Source: Fodinicurvata fenggangensis DSM 21160
GTDB taxonomy: Bacteria > Pseudomonadota > Alphaproteobacteria > Kiloniellales > DSM-21159
Assembly (NCBI RefSeq): GCF_000686045.1
Contig: NZ_JMLV01000006.1
Span: forward strand, 124,001 to 188,000
DNA length: 64,000 nucleotides
Direction: 5' to 3'
The translations under genes were made by a program, and so were the position numbers. Positions 37,769 through 48,196 of this stretch are shown here, piece by piece. Each line of letters starts with the position of its first letter. Positions within the stretch are counted from its first letter, which is position 1. The notes beneath the pieces were generated by a model. That model searched no databases, was not told the DNA's origin, and saw only the letters and a program-made list of their open reading frames with translations.

Positions 37769-38503
37769 TTATTCGCGCATGATCCCCAGGATGCTGAGGA
37801 TGTAGATGAACAGAGTCACGAAGGAGCCGTAGAGCATGAAGGCCCCGAAGATGGCCTTGCGCATGGTGATATCGGCACCATCGCTCTCCTGGTACATCTT
37901 CTTGATCATCTGGGTCTCATAGGCGGTCAGCCCGGAGAAGACCAGGACCACCAGAACCGACAGGCCAAGCTGGAACATGCCGCTCTGGATGAAGAAGGCA
38001 TTGACCAACAGGGCGATCAGCAGGCCGATCGTGGCCATTGCCAGGAACGCCCCGATCGGGCCCAGGTTGCGCTTCGTGGTGTAGCCATAAAGACTGAGCC
38101 CGGCGAAAGCACCGGCCGTGATGAAGAAGGCACGTGCGATCATCATCGGGTCAATGGCCGCATAGGCCGCCATCATCGGACCCAACAGGGCCCCCCAGAG
38201 CGCGGCATAGACCCAGAAACAGGCCTGAGCCGCCCCAATGGACTTTGACATCATGATCTTCGGCGCAAAGAAGCCGAGACCCATGATGCCGATGAAGAAC
38301 AGCCAGAACGAGGATGCCACGGCCTGAACCAGGGCCGGGTTCATGGCGACGACCATTGCGATCGCGCCCGTGAAGGCGATCCCCAGTGACATGTAGTTGT
38401 AGACGCGCAGCATGTACTGGCGCAGGCCGGCATCAATCTGTTCCGCCGTTTGCGCCCGGCTCTGCGCGCCGGTCATATAATTGCGATCTGGACCGAGGGC
38501 CAT
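37769..38503 (-). CDS. Bax inhibitor-1 / YccA-family membrane protein
   Basis: The 244-residue protein has seven membrane helices and the family segments QYMLRVYNYMSLGIAFTGA, FVYAALWG-like helix 3 and SGLTAYETQMIKKMY near the end. Bacterial members are thought to leak calcium or protons and to modulate membrane proteases; the exact role here is unknown. Its terminator lies directly downstream. The upstream gap to the SDR gene holds the promoters of both. Confidence 0.92.
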   Translation of the reverse strand: MALGPDRNYMTGAQSRAQTAEQIDAGLRQYMLRVYNYMSLGIAFTGAIAMVVAMNPALVQAVASSFWLFFIGIMGLGFFAPKIMMSKSIGAAQACFWVYAALWGALLGPMMAAYAAIDPMMIARAFFITAGAFAGLSLYGYTTKRNLGPIGAFLAMATIGLLIALLVNAFFIQSGMFQLGLSVLVVLVFSGLTAYETQMIKKMYQESDGADITMRKAIFGAFMLYGSFVTLFIYILSILGIMRE

Positions 38504-38871
38504 CTCACTCCTCTCTTTCGAAATGCTGTGTTCGACTGCAATAGATATGAGGCATTCTCACATGCAAATCAATCGAATCCGGAGGGGCAAGCCCTGCAAA
38601 AAATGCAGGTATCGCGCAATCTTGCCCCGTTTCCATCATAATCTCCCTTGCGCGCCAGGAAAACAGGACTGCCGTATCCGACCTCTAAAAATCGAAAGGC
38701 GATGCCTTGGTTGACGCTGTCCCCGGAGGGCTGGATTCGAAGCGTAGCCACCTTGTGAGAAACAGAAGGTTCCAGGGCGCGCATAGGTCCGGCAACAGGC
38801 GTGCCGTGACAGGCCGGCTCCAGGCAGTGATAGTTCCCTGGAATAACGCAACAGAACGGGATGGAGTCGAG
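38504..38871. other. Intergenic region with nested hairpins
   Basis: The 368-bp divergent gap contains a nested stem: GGGGCAAG (38584-38591) with CTTGCCCC (38621-38628), enclosing CCTGCA (38593-38598) with TGCAGG (38604-38609) around A5. It may be a leader structure for either divergent gene. An in-frame extension of the SDR gene to 38707 is open but does not look coding. No promoter pair is convincing. Confidence 0.4.
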
Positions 38872-39630
38872 ATGGATCTGAAACTGACTGGAAAAAGCGC
38901 CCTGGTCACAGGTGCCAGTTCCGGTATCGGAGCGGGAATTGCCCGGGTGCTGGCCGACGAGGGCGTGCAGCTCGTCATGACCGCCACAAATCGGGAGCGC
39001 CTGGAAACGGTGGCCGACGAGATCGTGGCCGCCGGACACGAGAAACCTGCCCTTGTCACCGCGGACATCACCGATCCACAGGCCGTGAATTCACTGGCCG
39101 AAGAGGCGCAAGGCATCCTGGAGGGGATCGACATCCTGGTGAACGCCGCAGGTAGTTCCCGGCCCACGGATACGCAAGCCGACGATGCCTTCTGGGAGGA
39201 AGCCTTCGAACTGAACTTCTCGTCGGCGCGGCGCCTGACACAGGCCCTGCTGCCCGCCATGCGCAAGCGGCAATGGGGCCGCATCGTCAACATCAGCGGC
39301 ACCATGGAGCCGCGCAGCCTCAATGCTGCGAGCGCCGCCAAGGCGGCCCTGCATGTCTGGGCCAAGGGCCTGTCCTGCGACGTGGCCGCCGAAGGCGTGA
39401 CCGTGAACTGCGTGGCACCCGGGCGCATCAACAGCGCCCAGATCCGGGACCGCCTGCATCCCACCGAGGAAAGCCGTCAGGAATTCATCGCCCGCAACAT
39501 CCCGGCCGGCACCTTCGGCGAACCCGAGGACATGGCATACATGACGGCCTTCCTTGCCTCACCGTTGGCCTGGTACATCACGGGTGCGGTCATTCCCGTG
39601 GACGGCGGCATGCACTACTTCGCACACTGA
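38872..39630 (+). CDS. Short-chain dehydrogenase/reductase lacking the catalytic Tyr
   Basis: The 252-residue Rossmann protein has the cofactor loop TGASSGIG, NAAG, the catalytic-region Ser in VNISG and the C-terminal TGAVIPVDGGM. In the YxxxK position it reads ASAAK (in NAASAAKAAL): the Lys is kept but the Tyr is Ala. Some SDR subfamilies close to 3-oxoacyl-ACP reductases also lack this Tyr. ATG 38872 gives the usual MDLKLTGKSALVTG start. The substrate is unknown. It is convergent with the cupin gene. Confidence 0.85.
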   Translation: MDLKLTGKSALVTGASSGIGAGIARVLADEGVQLVMTATNRERLETVADEIVAAGHEKPALVTADITDPQAVNSLAEEAQGILEGIDILVNAAGSSRPTDTQADDAFWEEAFELNFSSARRLTQALLPAMRKRQWGRIVNISGTMEPRSLNAASAAKAALHVWAKGLSCDVAAEGVTVNCVAPGRINSAQIRDRLHPTEESRQEFIARNIPAGTFGEPEDMAYMTAFLASPLAWYITGAVIPVDGGMHYFAH

Positions 39631-39664
39631 AAGACAAGGATAGCGGCAAGCCCAGGACCAGGAC

Positions 39665-40150
39665 TCAGAAAGGCTGGCCATCCTTGTGCGTGAACTGCCA
39701 GGTTCCGTCCGACCCCAGGACCGCCTGCAAGTCGTCCTGGGGATAGTAGACCGCATCACCGCTGCTGCGATCCCCAACCTCCAGGAAGACGGCATCCTGG
39801 TCCGTACGATTAACCAGGTGGTGGGCCTGACCGCCGGCAGGAAAACCGGCACACATGCCTGGCGACAAGGTAACCTCTCCCTCCTCGGTGATCAGCGTCG
39901 GCGCGCCCTCCAGGATATAGACGAACTCGTCCTGACGGCTGTGACGATGCAGCAGGGCCGATTCGCCTCCAGGCGCCAGGCGAGTCAGGTTTACGCCGAA
40001 GTTTGCCAGGCCGAACAGCGTGCCCAATGGGCGCTTCTCCCGCTTCGCCATGCGGCTGAAGAAGGGTTCGGGATAGTTCGAGGGCTTGCTGCGTTTTTCG
40101 GCCTCCTCTGCCCTGAGGGCGCGCGGCGCCGTGCGTGCGGATTCGTTCAT
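39665..40150 (-). CDS. Cupin-domain protein
   Basis: The 161-residue protein has a single cupin barrel (LLHRHSRQDEFVYILEGAPT with metal-ligand His and Glu, GMCAGFPAGGQAHHLVN as motif 2). An acidic/basic N-terminal 40 residues precede it. ATG 40150 is chosen because AAAGGAGG lies 8 bases upstream; the frame is open 26 codons further. Such proteins range from sugar isomerases to sensors. No substrate can be inferred. It follows the BCCT gene on the same strand, 89 bp away. Confidence 0.82.
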   Translation of the reverse strand: MNESARTAPRALRAEEAEKRSKPSNYPEPFFSRMAKREKRPLGTLFGLANFGVNLTRLAPGGESALLHRHSRQDEFVYILEGAPTLITEEGEVTLSPGMCAGFPAGGQAHHLVNRTDQDAVFLEVGDRSSGDAVYYPQDDLQAVLGSDGTWQFTHKDGQPF

Positions 40151-40239
40151 GGCCTTGCCTCCTTTCCCGGCCATGCAAGCAGAGCGATCCGGATGTGTCG
40201 AGATCACCCGCAGGGGCAATCCCGACACACAAATCCCCG

Positions 40240-41850
40240 CTAGAGCTTCTTGACTTCAGGAGGTGGGCCGACTTTCACATGCGAAACCTCCTCGCTCCTC
40301 AGACCGCGCGCCAGGGCAAAGATCATGGCGAAGACCAGTACGAAGATCGGAAGACCGATGACCGTAATGACCTGTTGCAAGGCCTCCAGGCCGACGGAGC
40401 CCGCCAGCACGATCAGCATCGCAGCGACCGCGCCCTCGGCCACGCCCCAGAACACGCGCTGGCGCACGGGTCCGGGCTCGGCATCTCCGGTGCAGAGCAT
40501 ATCGACAACCAGGGAGGCCGAATCCGACGAGGTGGCGAAGAATATGGCCACGATGACGATGGCCAGGCCCTGGATCAGGGTGGTCCCGGGGAAGTGCTCG
40601 AAGAAGGCGAACATGGCCAGTGGCACGCTTTCGGCAACTGCCGCCGATAGCTGTCCGGCCTGATCGCCCATGGCTTCGCGGGCAGCCGAGCCGATGCCGT
40701 CGATCTCCATGGCCGACCAGCCGAAGATCGCAAACCAGACCAGGGTGAAAAGCGAGGGCGCGAAGAGCACACCCAGAACGAATTCACGGATCGTGCGCCC
40801 CCTGGAAATGCGGGCGACGAAGATGCCGATGAAGGGGGACCAGGTGACGGTCCAGGTCCAGTAGAAGACCGTCCAACTGCCCTGCCAGCCCCAGCGACCG
40901 TCCTCCTGGGTGTACTGTGCGAGGGTATCGTTCCAGAACGCCATGGGCACGATATTCGAGATATAGATCCCCAGTGTCTCGACGACCCCCCTCAGCAGGA
41001 ACACCGTCGAACCGGCCACGAGCACGAAGAGCATGAGCCCCGTCGCCATGCCGATATTGATGTTGGACAGCAGTTTCACGCCGCTGTCGAGCCCGGCGAC
41101 GATCGAACTGACGGCAACCATGGTCAGTACGATGATGATGAGGACCTTGGTCGTCACACTGTCGGATACGCCGGTCAATTCCGTCAGCCCGGCATTGATC
41201 TGGGACGTCCCAAGCCCGATCGACACGGCAACACCGAACAGTGTGCCCAGGACGGCAAAGATATCGATGGTCTTGCCGATGGGGCCATAGATCTTGTCGT
41301 GAAGCAGGGGGTAGAACACGGAACTCACCCGCACAGGCAGGTTATAGCGATAGATGAAATAGGCGAACGCCAGGCCGGGCAGCGTGAATATGGTCCAGGT
41401 ATGCAGCCCGAGATGATAGAGCGAGAAGCCTATGGCGTCCCGTGCGGCCTCCACGGTATGGGGTTCCACGTCAGCCCGGGGCGGGTTGGAGAAGTGGAAG
41501 ACCGGCTCGGCCACACCCCAGAACATCAGGACGGTGCCGATACCACCGGCGAAAAGCATCGTGAACCAGGACAGGTTCCCGTACGCCGGCCTGGCGTCCT
41601 CCCCGCCCAGACGGATATTGCCGTAGCGGCTGATGGCCACCCACAGCAGGAATAAAAGCCAGACATTCACCCCGAAAATGAAAAACCAGCCCAGGTTGGT
41701 GACAATCCACTCGCGCCCTGCGGTGAAGGCATCCCGTATGGACTCCGGCATGATGACCAGGGCCAACAGAAAGACGATCATGGCAGCGGCGGACACGAAG
41801 AAGATGGTTGGCTCGGTACGCAGCCCGAGACGTTTTGCGAGTTCGTCCAT
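40240..41850 (-). CDS. BCCT-family betaine/choline/carnitine transporter
   Basis: The 536-residue transporter has 12 membrane helices and the BCCT signature in FYWTWTVTWSPFIGIFVARI with GRTIREF, plus GGIGTVLMFWGVAEP (sodium and substrate region). It imports a quaternary ammonium solute such as glycine betaine or choline for osmoprotection or as carbon source; the exact substrate cannot be read. The C-terminal tail is short, so osmosensing through a long tail is unlikely. No betaine-synthesis genes are nearby. Confidence 0.93.
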   Translation of the reverse strand: MDELAKRLGLRTEPTIFFVSAAAMIVFLLALVIMPESIRDAFTAGREWIVTNLGWFFIFGVNVWLLFLLWVAISRYGNIRLGGEDARPAYGNLSWFTMLFAGGIGTVLMFWGVAEPVFHFSNPPRADVEPHTVEAARDAIGFSLYHLGLHTWTIFTLPGLAFAYFIYRYNLPVRVSSVFYPLLHDKIYGPIGKTIDIFAVLGTLFGVAVSIGLGTSQINAGLTELTGVSDSVTTKVLIIIVLTMVAVSSIVAGLDSGVKLLSNINIGMATGLMLFVLVAGSTVFLLRGVVETLGIYISNIVPMAFWNDTLAQYTQEDGRWGWQGSWTVFYWTWTVTWSPFIGIFVARISRGRTIREFVLGVLFAPSLFTLVWFAIFGWSAMEIDGIGSAAREAMGDQAGQLSAAVAESVPLAMFAFFEHFPGTTLIQGLAIVIVAIFFATSSDSASLVVDMLCTGDAEPGPVRQRVFWGVAEGAVAAMLIVLAGSVGLEALQQVITVIGLPIFVLVFAMIFALARGLRSEEVSHVKVGPPPEVKKL

Positions 41851-42379
41851 ATCAGCATTCCCCTGTTCTCGGTTATGCTTCAGGCCTGAAATCTGCTTTA
41901 TCGGCCGCGTCCTATCCTCTTCGCGCGACGATACGGTCCTCTCTTTCCTTGGCCCGACCCAGCCCGGCTTCCAGGAAGCGGGACAAGTATTCTTGCACTA
42001 AGGTTACACGCACCTGCCAGCATGCATTGTTATTACGCTACATTGCAATCGATCTTTGAATACTCCGACACCCAAGGCCAATATTTGTCATAAGGCAGGC
42101 AGAAATCTTCAAGTTTTAACAACCACAGGACAGACTCGATCTGCCCGGCTGAAGAAAACTATTACAAAGTGAGCCTTGAATGGTTCCCAGGCGGCCAGAG
42201 ATCACTGGCTGCCCCGAAGTCCTGGATTGACGAGAGGCGAAAGGGCTCAGCAGCGCCCTGCCCAGCAAGTACGCCCAAAGTACCGATGGCCGTAATGATT
42301 GCTGCAGTGGGCGCGATCAGCGACTGCCGCCACTGTCCAGCTATTTCAGTGCATCTGCCTTGCTGTCACCAGAACGGGC
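41851..42379. other. Intergenic region between BCCT and acr3 genes
   Basis: The 529 bp are AT-rich between about 42000 and 42170, where the BCCT promoter should lie (minus strand). The part nearer acr3 (42170-42379) returns to normal composition and has a 60-codon minus-strand open frame without a start codon, possibly a gene remnant. No RNA gene, operator or terminator is convincing. Confidence 0.4.
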
Positions 42380-43447
42380 CTACTGCTTCCCCTGAGATGG
42401 CTCGTCAGTCTCACCCTGGGGAAACCAGTTCCGTGTGCGATTGGCGAAGGCCACCAGCGAGAGCATGACCGGCACTTCGACCAGGACGCCCACCACCGTG
42501 ACCAGGGCGGCTCCCGAATTGAGCCCGAACAGGCCGATGGCCACGGCCACGGCCAGTTCGAAGAAGTTCGAGGTCCCGATTAATGCGCAGGGAGCCGCCA
42601 CGTTGAAGGGCACGCGCCACAGCCAGGCGGCCGTATAGGCCAGGGCAAAGATGCCGTAGGACTGGATCAGCAGCGGCACGGCAATCAATGCGATCAGCAG
42701 CGGCTGGTCGAGGATGACCGGCCCCTGGAACCCGAAAAGCAGCACCACGGTCGCCAACAGCCCCAGTACCGACAGGGGTTTTACCCGGCCTGTAAAGCGC
42801 GCCACTTCGGCTTCGCCCTGGGGACCGTCGCCTGCCCTTTGCGTCAACTTCCTGCGGGTCAGTGCGCCTGCAATCAAGGGGATGACGACATAGAGCAAGA
42901 CGGAAAGCAGCAGTGTTTCCCAGGGCACCGAAAGGTCGGTCACACCCAGCAACAGGGCCACGATCGGCGCAAAGGCGAAGACCATGATCACGTCGTTCAA
43001 CGAGACCTGGACCAGAGTGTAGTTGGGATCACCGCGTGTCAGCTGGGACCATACGAAGACCATCGCCGTGCAGGGCGCCGCACCCAGCAGAATGAGGCCG
43101 GCGATGTACTGCCCGGAATTCGCCGGATCGATCAGCCCGGCAAAGAGGTATTCGAAAAACAGCACGCCCAGAGCCGCCATAGTGAAGGGCTTGATCAGCC
43201 AGTTCACCGCCAAGGTGATGATCAGGCCCTTCGGCCGTTCATGGACCCGTTTCAGGCTGGAGAAATCCACGGCCACCATCATGGGGTAGACCATGAACCA
43301 GATCAGGATGGCGACCAGGAAATTGACGGAGCCATACTCCAGGCCGGCCAGAACCCCGAACAGCCCGGGCAGAAGGCTGCCCAGGCCAACCCCTGCCACG
43401 ATGCAGAGCGCAACCCAAAGGGACAGATAGCGTTCGAAATTCGACAT
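42380..43447 (-). CDS. acr3: Arsenite efflux pump ACR3
   Basis: The 355-residue protein has ten membrane helices and the ACR3 landmarks [32 protein letters not shown] with the essential Cys126 in helix 4, and [17 protein letters not shown] with the conserved Glu of helix 9. It exports As(III) by proton exchange. The ATG at 43447 is preferred over 43489. It is 48 bp downstream of arsR and in the same operon. No arsenate reductase gene is attached, consistent with a cell that meets As(III) directly. Confidence 0.94.
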   Translation of the reverse strand: MSNFERYLSLWVALCIVAGVGLGSLLPGLFGVLAGLEYGSVNFLVAILIWFMVYPMMVAVDFSSLKRVHERPKGLIITLAVNWLIKPFTMAALGVLFFEYLFAGLIDPANSGQYIAGLILLGAAPCTAMVFVWSQLTRGDPNYTLVQVSLNDVIMVFAFAPIVALLLGVTDLSVPWETLLLSVLLYVVIPLIAGALTRRKLTQRAGDGPQGEAEVARFTGRVKPLSVLGLLATVVLLFGFQGPVILDQPLLIALIAVPLLIQSYGIFALAYTAAWLWRVPFNVAAPCALIGTSNFFELAVAVAIGLFGLNSGAALVTVVGVLVEVPVMLSLVAFANRTRNWFPQGETDEPSQGKQ

Positions 43448-43495
43448 ATGGCTGGTCTTTCCCGGCTTGAACAGAGGGTATCGGTGCAACGGCTA

Positions 43496-43861
43496 TCAGG
43501 CTTCCCGAGGGCGGTAACAGTCCGGTCCCGTCAGTTCACCCTGGCTGTCCTGTTCGAAGATCCGTTCCAGCAGGTCGGCCAGCGGCAGGAGCCGGCTTGG
43601 ATCAAGGGAATAGCAGACCCGCGGGCGTTCGATCTCGCCGACAATGACGCCGGCGGCCTTCAGGATGCGCAGATGCTCGGAAACGGTGGACTGCGCAAGA
43701 CCGACCTCGGCGACAATGTCGCCGCCGATGCAGGATTGCTTGTCCAGCAGCAGCCGGACGATGCGAATGCGCACCGGATGGGCCAAGGCCTTGGCGAGGT
43801 GCGCCACCTCCTCGTCCCTATCCGATGCAGAAACTTGTTGAAAGCTGGAGAGGCTCGTCAT
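43496..43861 (-). CDS. arsR: ArsR-family metalloregulator
   Basis: The 121-residue winged-helix repressor has LAKALAHPVRIRIVRLLL and the recognition helix GLAQSTVSEHLRILKAAGVI. It lacks the ELCVC arsenic site of the E. coli type; its three Cys are Cys44 (KQSCIGG, before the recognition helix), Cys83 and Cys115, a different metal site. It should release the operator on binding As(III) and induce acr3. ATG 43861 is the first ATG in the frame; the earlier start at 43930 is GTG. Confidence 0.9.
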   Translation of the reverse strand: MTSLSSFQQVSASDRDEEVAHLAKALAHPVRIRIVRLLLDKQSCIGGDIVAEVGLAQSTVSEHLRILKAAGVIVGEIERPRVCYSLDPSRLLPLADLLERIFEQDSQGELTGPDCYRPREA

Positions 43862-43875
43862 GGGCAGAGCAATCC

Positions 43876-43899
43876 GTATATCGTCGATTGGCGATACAT
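43876..43899. promoter_or_regulatory. Possible ArsR operator
   Basis: TATCG (43879-43883) and CGATA (43892-43896) form an inverted repeat with an 8-nt centre, 18 bp before the arsR start. AT-rich TATCG/CGATA half-sites are common at ArsR-type operators. Only five base pairs are symmetric. Confidence 0.4.
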
Positions 43900-43945
43900 A
43901 GCATGCCGAACCAAGGGCCTCAAGCAACACGCCAGGCCAGGTCGC

Positions 43946-46504
43946 TCAATCGTTGCGCAGCAGGGGACCCGCTTTCTGTGACAGGGCACGCCAGGTGCCG
44001 GCGAAGCCGAAGATCAGGGTAACCGCCACAGCGGCCAGCACGGTAACGACGGCCTGCAGCGGCAGGAAGTGGAACTCCGCCTTCATCACGAAGACCAGAA
44101 CGGCCCAGGCGCCCATCGTTCCGAAGGCGACCGCCACCAGGGCCGCACTCGTGCCCAGCAGGCTGAATTCCATCAGGTAGGCACGCGCCAAGTCCCGGCG
44201 TGTCGCGCCCAGTACCTTGAGAACCACGGAATCATAGATCCGCCGCTGTTGCCCGGCCGCCACGGCCCCGGCCAGAACCAACAGGCCCGCCAACAGGGTG
44301 ACGGAGCCTGTGGCGGTCACGGCCGCCGCCGCATTGCGCAGGATCTCGGCCAGACTGCCCAGGGCCTCCTTCACGCGGATGGGCGAGACGTTCGGGTAAC
44401 GGTCGGTCACCATGCGCTCGAGCGCCAGCTCCTGCTCGGGGTCCAGGCGAACGGTCGCAATCTGCGACTGAGGTGCTGCCTCCAGCATGCCAGGGGAGAA
44501 GATCATGACGAAATTGATGGCTAGGTCCGACCAGTCGATCTCGCGCAGGTTGGCGATTTCGACCTCGATATTGCGCCCCAGGACATTGATCGTCATTTCG
44601 TCCCCGGGACCCAGGTCCAGGGCCTCCCCCACCTCGTTGTCCAGCGAGACCAGGGGCGGGCCGTCATAATCGGCTGGCCACCAGTCACCTTCCGTGATCC
44701 GCGCACCCACTGGCGGTTCGGCCGACCAGGTCAGTCCGCGATCGCCCCGGAACACCCAACGAATGTCCTCGGGAATGTCCATCTGCTCGGGCGCCATGCC
44801 GTTCACCTCGGCGATGCGCCCACGCAGCATCGGAACGTGATTCACTTCCTCGACCCCCTCGAAGTCCCGCACGTCCTGAACGAAGCTGTCGATCTGATCG
44901 GGTTGGATATCGATGAAATAGAAGCCGGGCGCCTCTTCGGGCATGTCCTCCAGCACCTGGCGCTTCAGATTGCCCTCGATCAGCGCAATGGCCACCAGCA
45001 CGGTCAGCCCCAGGCCCAGCGATGTGATCACGCTGCCCGTCGCCGCGCCGGGACGGTAAAGGTTGGCAATGGCCAGCCGCAACCCGGGCCGGCGGCTGCG
45101 TGGCAGCTTGCGTGCGGCATAGGCCAGGCCGGCCGCGGTAACCCGGAAGGCCAGCAGCGCGGCAATGGCACCGCCCACGAAGCCCAGGGCCACACGGCCC
45201 CCATCCGTTCCCAGGACAGCCACCGCAACCAGGGCGCCCCCCAGCAGCAGGATGGTCAGGGCCACCCTGGGCGAGGGGCGCGCACGGGTCTGCGAGACCA
45301 GGCCGCGGAACAGGGCCGCCGCGGGAATCTGCTGGGCTTGTGACAGTGGCCAGAGCGAGAAGACCAGTGTGGTCAGAACACCGAAGACCGTCGCCAGAAG
45401 CAGCGGATAGAGATAGACACCTGTTGCTATGGGATAGTTCAGGCGCTCGGCCAGAAGGGGACCGAAGACCAGCGGCGTCATCGCCCCGATCAGCAGGCCG
45501 CCCAGTATGCCGGCCAGGGCCAGGACCATGATCTGCAGCAGGTAGGTCATGAAGACCATCCGCGCCGTCGCGCCCAGGCACTTCATCGTGGCAATGGTCG
45601 CGCGTCGGCTTTGCAGGAAACTGCGCACCGCATTGGCGATACCAACCCCACCGACCAGCAGGGACGTCAGCCCCACCAGGGTCATGAAGATGGTGATCTG
45701 ATTGACGAAGCGGTCCAGGCCCGGCGCCGCATTGCTGAGGTCGCTGACACGCCATCCGGCATCGGGAAAGCGCGCGTTCAATCGCTCCTTCCAGCTTTCC
45801 ACCCCCTCGCCTTCCGGCAGGTCCAGGCGATAGTGGTGATAGATCAGGCTGCCGGGCTGGGCCAAGCCGCTTTGCTCCAGGCCTTCCTGGGAAATCATGA
45901 CACGCGGACCCAGTGTAAAGGCGCGTGTGGTCCGGTCGGGTTCGTGCGTGATCACCCCGCGGATCTGAAAGCGGCTTTCACCAAGCTCGACCCTGTCGCC
46001 CCTGTCCAGTTCCAGGCGGTCCAGGACGCCGCGGTCCACAAGCACGCCTCGCACGTCCTCCCGGTCGGCCAGGAGCGCCTGCGGGTCCTCGTTGGATTCG
46101 AGTTCCAGGCTGCCATAGAGCGGATAGGCGTCATCCACGCCCTTCAGCTCGACAAGCCGGCGCTGGTCCGGGTTCTCGGCACTGCGGACCATGCCCCGCA
46201 TTTCCGTGGTGTGGGAAAATCGCGCGCTGTTCTCGCGCAGCCAGCCGGATTCTTCCTCTGTGGCCGAGCGGTGGATGAGCCGCAGTTCCACCTCGCCCCC
46301 CATAAGGCTGCGCCCATTGCGCTCCAGCCCCGTCATCAGGGCCTCGGACAGGGACTGCACGCCGGCTATAGCCGCCACACCCAGCAGCAGGCAGGCCAGG
46401 AAGATCCGGAAGCCCTTCAGGCCACCGCGCATCTCGCGACGCGCCATGCGGGCGGCCAGAGCCAGTGAAGACGCCATGTTTCTGGAAGTTCCCTTGGCCG
46501 TCAT
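43946..46504 (-). CDS. ABC transporter permease, FtsX/YbbP type
   Basis: The 852-residue membrane protein has the two-FtsX-domain layout of YbbP: one N-terminal helix ([18 protein letters not shown]), a periplasmic domain, a helix group at about 250-400, a second group at about 415-490, another periplasmic domain, and a final group at 725-850. It overlaps the ATPase gene by four bases and stands divergent from tesA, as in E. coli ybbA-ybbP/tesA. Export or extraction of a lipid-like or lipoprotein substrate is assumed from the family. Confidence 0.9.
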   Translation of the reverse strand: MTAKGTSRNMASSLALAARMARREMRGGLKGFRIFLACLLLGVAAIAGVQSLSEALMTGLERNGRSLMGGEVELRLIHRSATEEESGWLRENSARFSHTTEMRGMVRSAENPDQRRLVELKGVDDAYPLYGSLELESNEDPQALLADREDVRGVLVDRGVLDRLELDRGDRVELGESRFQIRGVITHEPDRTTRAFTLGPRVMISQEGLEQSGLAQPGSLIYHHYRLDLPEGEGVESWKERLNARFPDAGWRVSDLSNAAPGLDRFVNQITIFMTLVGLTSLLVGGVGIANAVRSFLQSRRATIATMKCLGATARMVFMTYLLQIMVLALAGILGGLLIGAMTPLVFGPLLAERLNYPIATGVYLYPLLLATVFGVLTTLVFSLWPLSQAQQIPAAALFRGLVSQTRARPSPRVALTILLLGGALVAVAVLGTDGGRVALGFVGGAIAALLAFRVTAAGLAYAARKLPRSRRPGLRLAIANLYRPGAATGSVITSLGLGLTVLVAIALIEGNLKRQVLEDMPEEAPGFYFIDIQPDQIDSFVQDVRDFEGVEEVNHVPMLRGRIAEVNGMAPEQMDIPEDIRWVFRGDRGLTWSAEPPVGARITEGDWWPADYDGPPLVSLDNEVGEALDLGPGDEMTINVLGRNIEVEIANLREIDWSDLAINFVMIFSPGMLEAAPQSQIATVRLDPEQELALERMVTDRYPNVSPIRVKEALGSLAEILRNAAAAVTATGSVTLLAGLLVLAGAVAAGQQRRIYDSVVLKVLGATRRDLARAYLMEFSLLGTSAALVAVAFGTMGAWAVLVFVMKAEFHFLPLQAVVTVLAAVAVTLIFGFAGTWRALSQKAGPLLRND

Positions 46505-47214
46505 GCGCGCGAGGCCGCCCGGCTGCTGTCGTCCGCCTGTTCCTCCAGGTACTGGTCCGAGACGATTTCGCCATCGGCAATGCGGATGCGCCGCTCACAG
46601 CGCTCGGCCAATGCCGGGTCGTGGGTGATCAGCAGCAGAGTCGTGTTGTGCGTGCGTTGCAGGGAGAACAGCAGGTCGATCACCTTACCGCCCGTCTCGC
46701 CGTCGAGGTTGCCCGTCGGCTCGTCGGCCAGCAGCAGGTCCGGCGAGGTGGCGAAGGCGCGGGCCAAGGCAACCCGCTGCTGCTCGCCGCCCGAAAGCTG
46801 GCCGGGGTAGTGATCCAGCCTATGATCCAGCCCGACATCGGCCAGGACCTCGGCGGCCCGTTCGAAAGCCTCGCTGCGACCGGCGAACTCCAGGGGAACA
46901 GCCACATTCTCGCGGGCCGTCATGGTGGGGATCAGATGGAAATCCTGGAACACGATTCCGATCCGGTCCCGCCGGAATTCAGCCAGGCCGTCCTCGTCCA
47001 GCCGGCCGATATCCTGGCCGGCAACCTCGATACGGCCGCCCGTGGACCGTTCCAGTCCGGCCGAAACCATCAGCAGCGAGGTCTTGCCGGAGCCCGAGGG
47101 CCCCACAAGCGAAACCGTCTCACCGCGGGCAATGGAGAGGGTGATGCCGCGCAGGACATGCACCTCGGCCGCCGTGCCCCGATAGGTCAGGTGCAGGTCC
47201 TGCAGGTGGATCAT
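46501..47214 (-). CDS. ABC transporter ATP-binding protein, YbbA type
   Basis: The 237-residue ATPase has Walker [11 protein letters not shown]-loop [11 protein letters not shown], signature [14 protein letters not shown], Walker [13 protein letters not shown] and the switch His in LLITHD. It is of the LolD/MacB/YbbA group and pairs with the adjacent FtsX-type permease. ATG 47214 ([13 protein letters not shown]) is the family start; the frame is open 19 codons further upstream. Confidence 0.93.
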   Translation of the reverse strand: MIHLQDLHLTYRGTAAEVHVLRGITLSIARGETVSLVGPSGSGKTSLLMVSAGLERSTGGRIEVAGQDIGRLDEDGLAEFRRDRIGIVFQDFHLIPTMTARENVAVPLEFAGRSEAFERAAEVLADVGLDHRLDHYPGQLSGGEQQRVALARAFATSPDLLLADEPTGNLDGETGGKVIDLLFSLQRTHNTTLLLITHDPALAERCERRIRIADGEIVSDQYLEEQADDSSRAASRA

Positions 47215-47429
47215 TGGGGTATCATCGGGGCTTTCGTGACCGTTGCGGGGCAAGACGGACTCCTGGAACAATTCGAAATGGCGGGCACAGCCGACGGACT
47301 GGAAACATTTGCTGCAGTTCCCGATATAGGCTTCCCTGCAAGCGGATCAACGCAGGCTTGCCTTGATTGCGCCATTCTGCAGCTTAACTCTGTGCATGTC
47401 AGAATTATGGCTCTGACCCAAGAATCCGC

Positions 47430-48116
47430 ATGAATCGCTCCAACTTTCGGTATCTCATGACAAAGACGACATTCCTGCCGGTTTTCCTCTGCGTTGCCCT
47501 GTTGTTCACCCTGCCGGCCCTGGCCCAGGACAGACTGCAGTTGATGGCTTATGGCGACTCGCTGGTCCACGGCTATGGCCTGAGCGATGGCGACACCTTT
47601 CCCGACCAGCTGGAATCCGCCCTTCAGGACCGCGGGCACCAGGTGGACGTCCTGAACGCCGGAAATTCCGGAGACACTTCACGCGCCGGCCTTTCGCGCG
47701 TCGACTGGGCCCTGGCCGACGATCCCGACGCGGTGATCCTGGTTCTGGGGGCCAACGATGCCCTGCGCGGACTCGAGCCCGATGCCATGGAGGACAACCT
47801 TTCCAAGCTGATCACCCGCTTCCAGGAGGAGGAACTGCCCATTCTGCTGGCCGGGATGATGGCCCCCCGGAACATGGGACAGGATTACACCGAGGACTTC
47901 GATGCCGTCTTCCCGCGCCTGGCCGAGAAACACGACGTCCTTTTCTATCCCTTTTTCCTGAAGGACGTGGCCGCCGAACGCGATCTCAACCAGGACGATG
48001 GCATCCATCCCAACGCCGAGGGCGTGTCGGTCATCGTCGAGAACATCCTGCCCAAGGTCGAGGAATTGATCGAGACGACGCGCAGCGCATCCACCGACGA
48101 CGACGGCGCCTCCTGA
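47430..48116 (+). CDS. tesA: Arylesterase / TesA-like SGNH hydrolase
   Basis: The 228-residue protein has a Sec signal peptide (hydrophobic residues about 14-31, ending ALAQ) and the SGNH blocks GDSLVHGYGL (catalytic Ser), NAGNSGDTS, GANDALRG and DGIHPNAEG (catalytic Asp and His). It is a periplasmic thioesterase/lysophospholipase/arylesterase. The divergent position to a YbbA/YbbP pair is conserved widely. The start could also be ATG 47457, which leaves a more compact signal. Confidence 0.92.
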   Translation: MNRSNFRYLMTKTTFLPVFLCVALLFTLPALAQDRLQLMAYGDSLVHGYGLSDGDTFPDQLESALQDRGHQVDVLNAGNSGDTSRAGLSRVDWALADDPDAVILVLGANDALRGLEPDAMEDNLSKLITRFQEEELPILLAGMMAPRNMGQDYTEDFDAVFPRLAEKHDVLFYPFFLKDVAAERDLNQDDGIHPNAEGVSVIVENILPKVEELIETTRSASTDDDGAS

Positions 48117-48196
48117 CACCTGACTTGCGTTCCGGCCTGTCTCTCTTCAGAAAGAGGCCGCCACAAAGCAAGCAATCCGCAACAGAACGGAGTTTC

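Noticed and set aside
42170-42350. A 60-codon minus-strand open frame after acr3 (peptide with IAPTAAIITAIGTLGVL)
   Set aside because: It has no start codon after the preceding stop and no recognisable family; possibly a remnant but not supportable as a gene.
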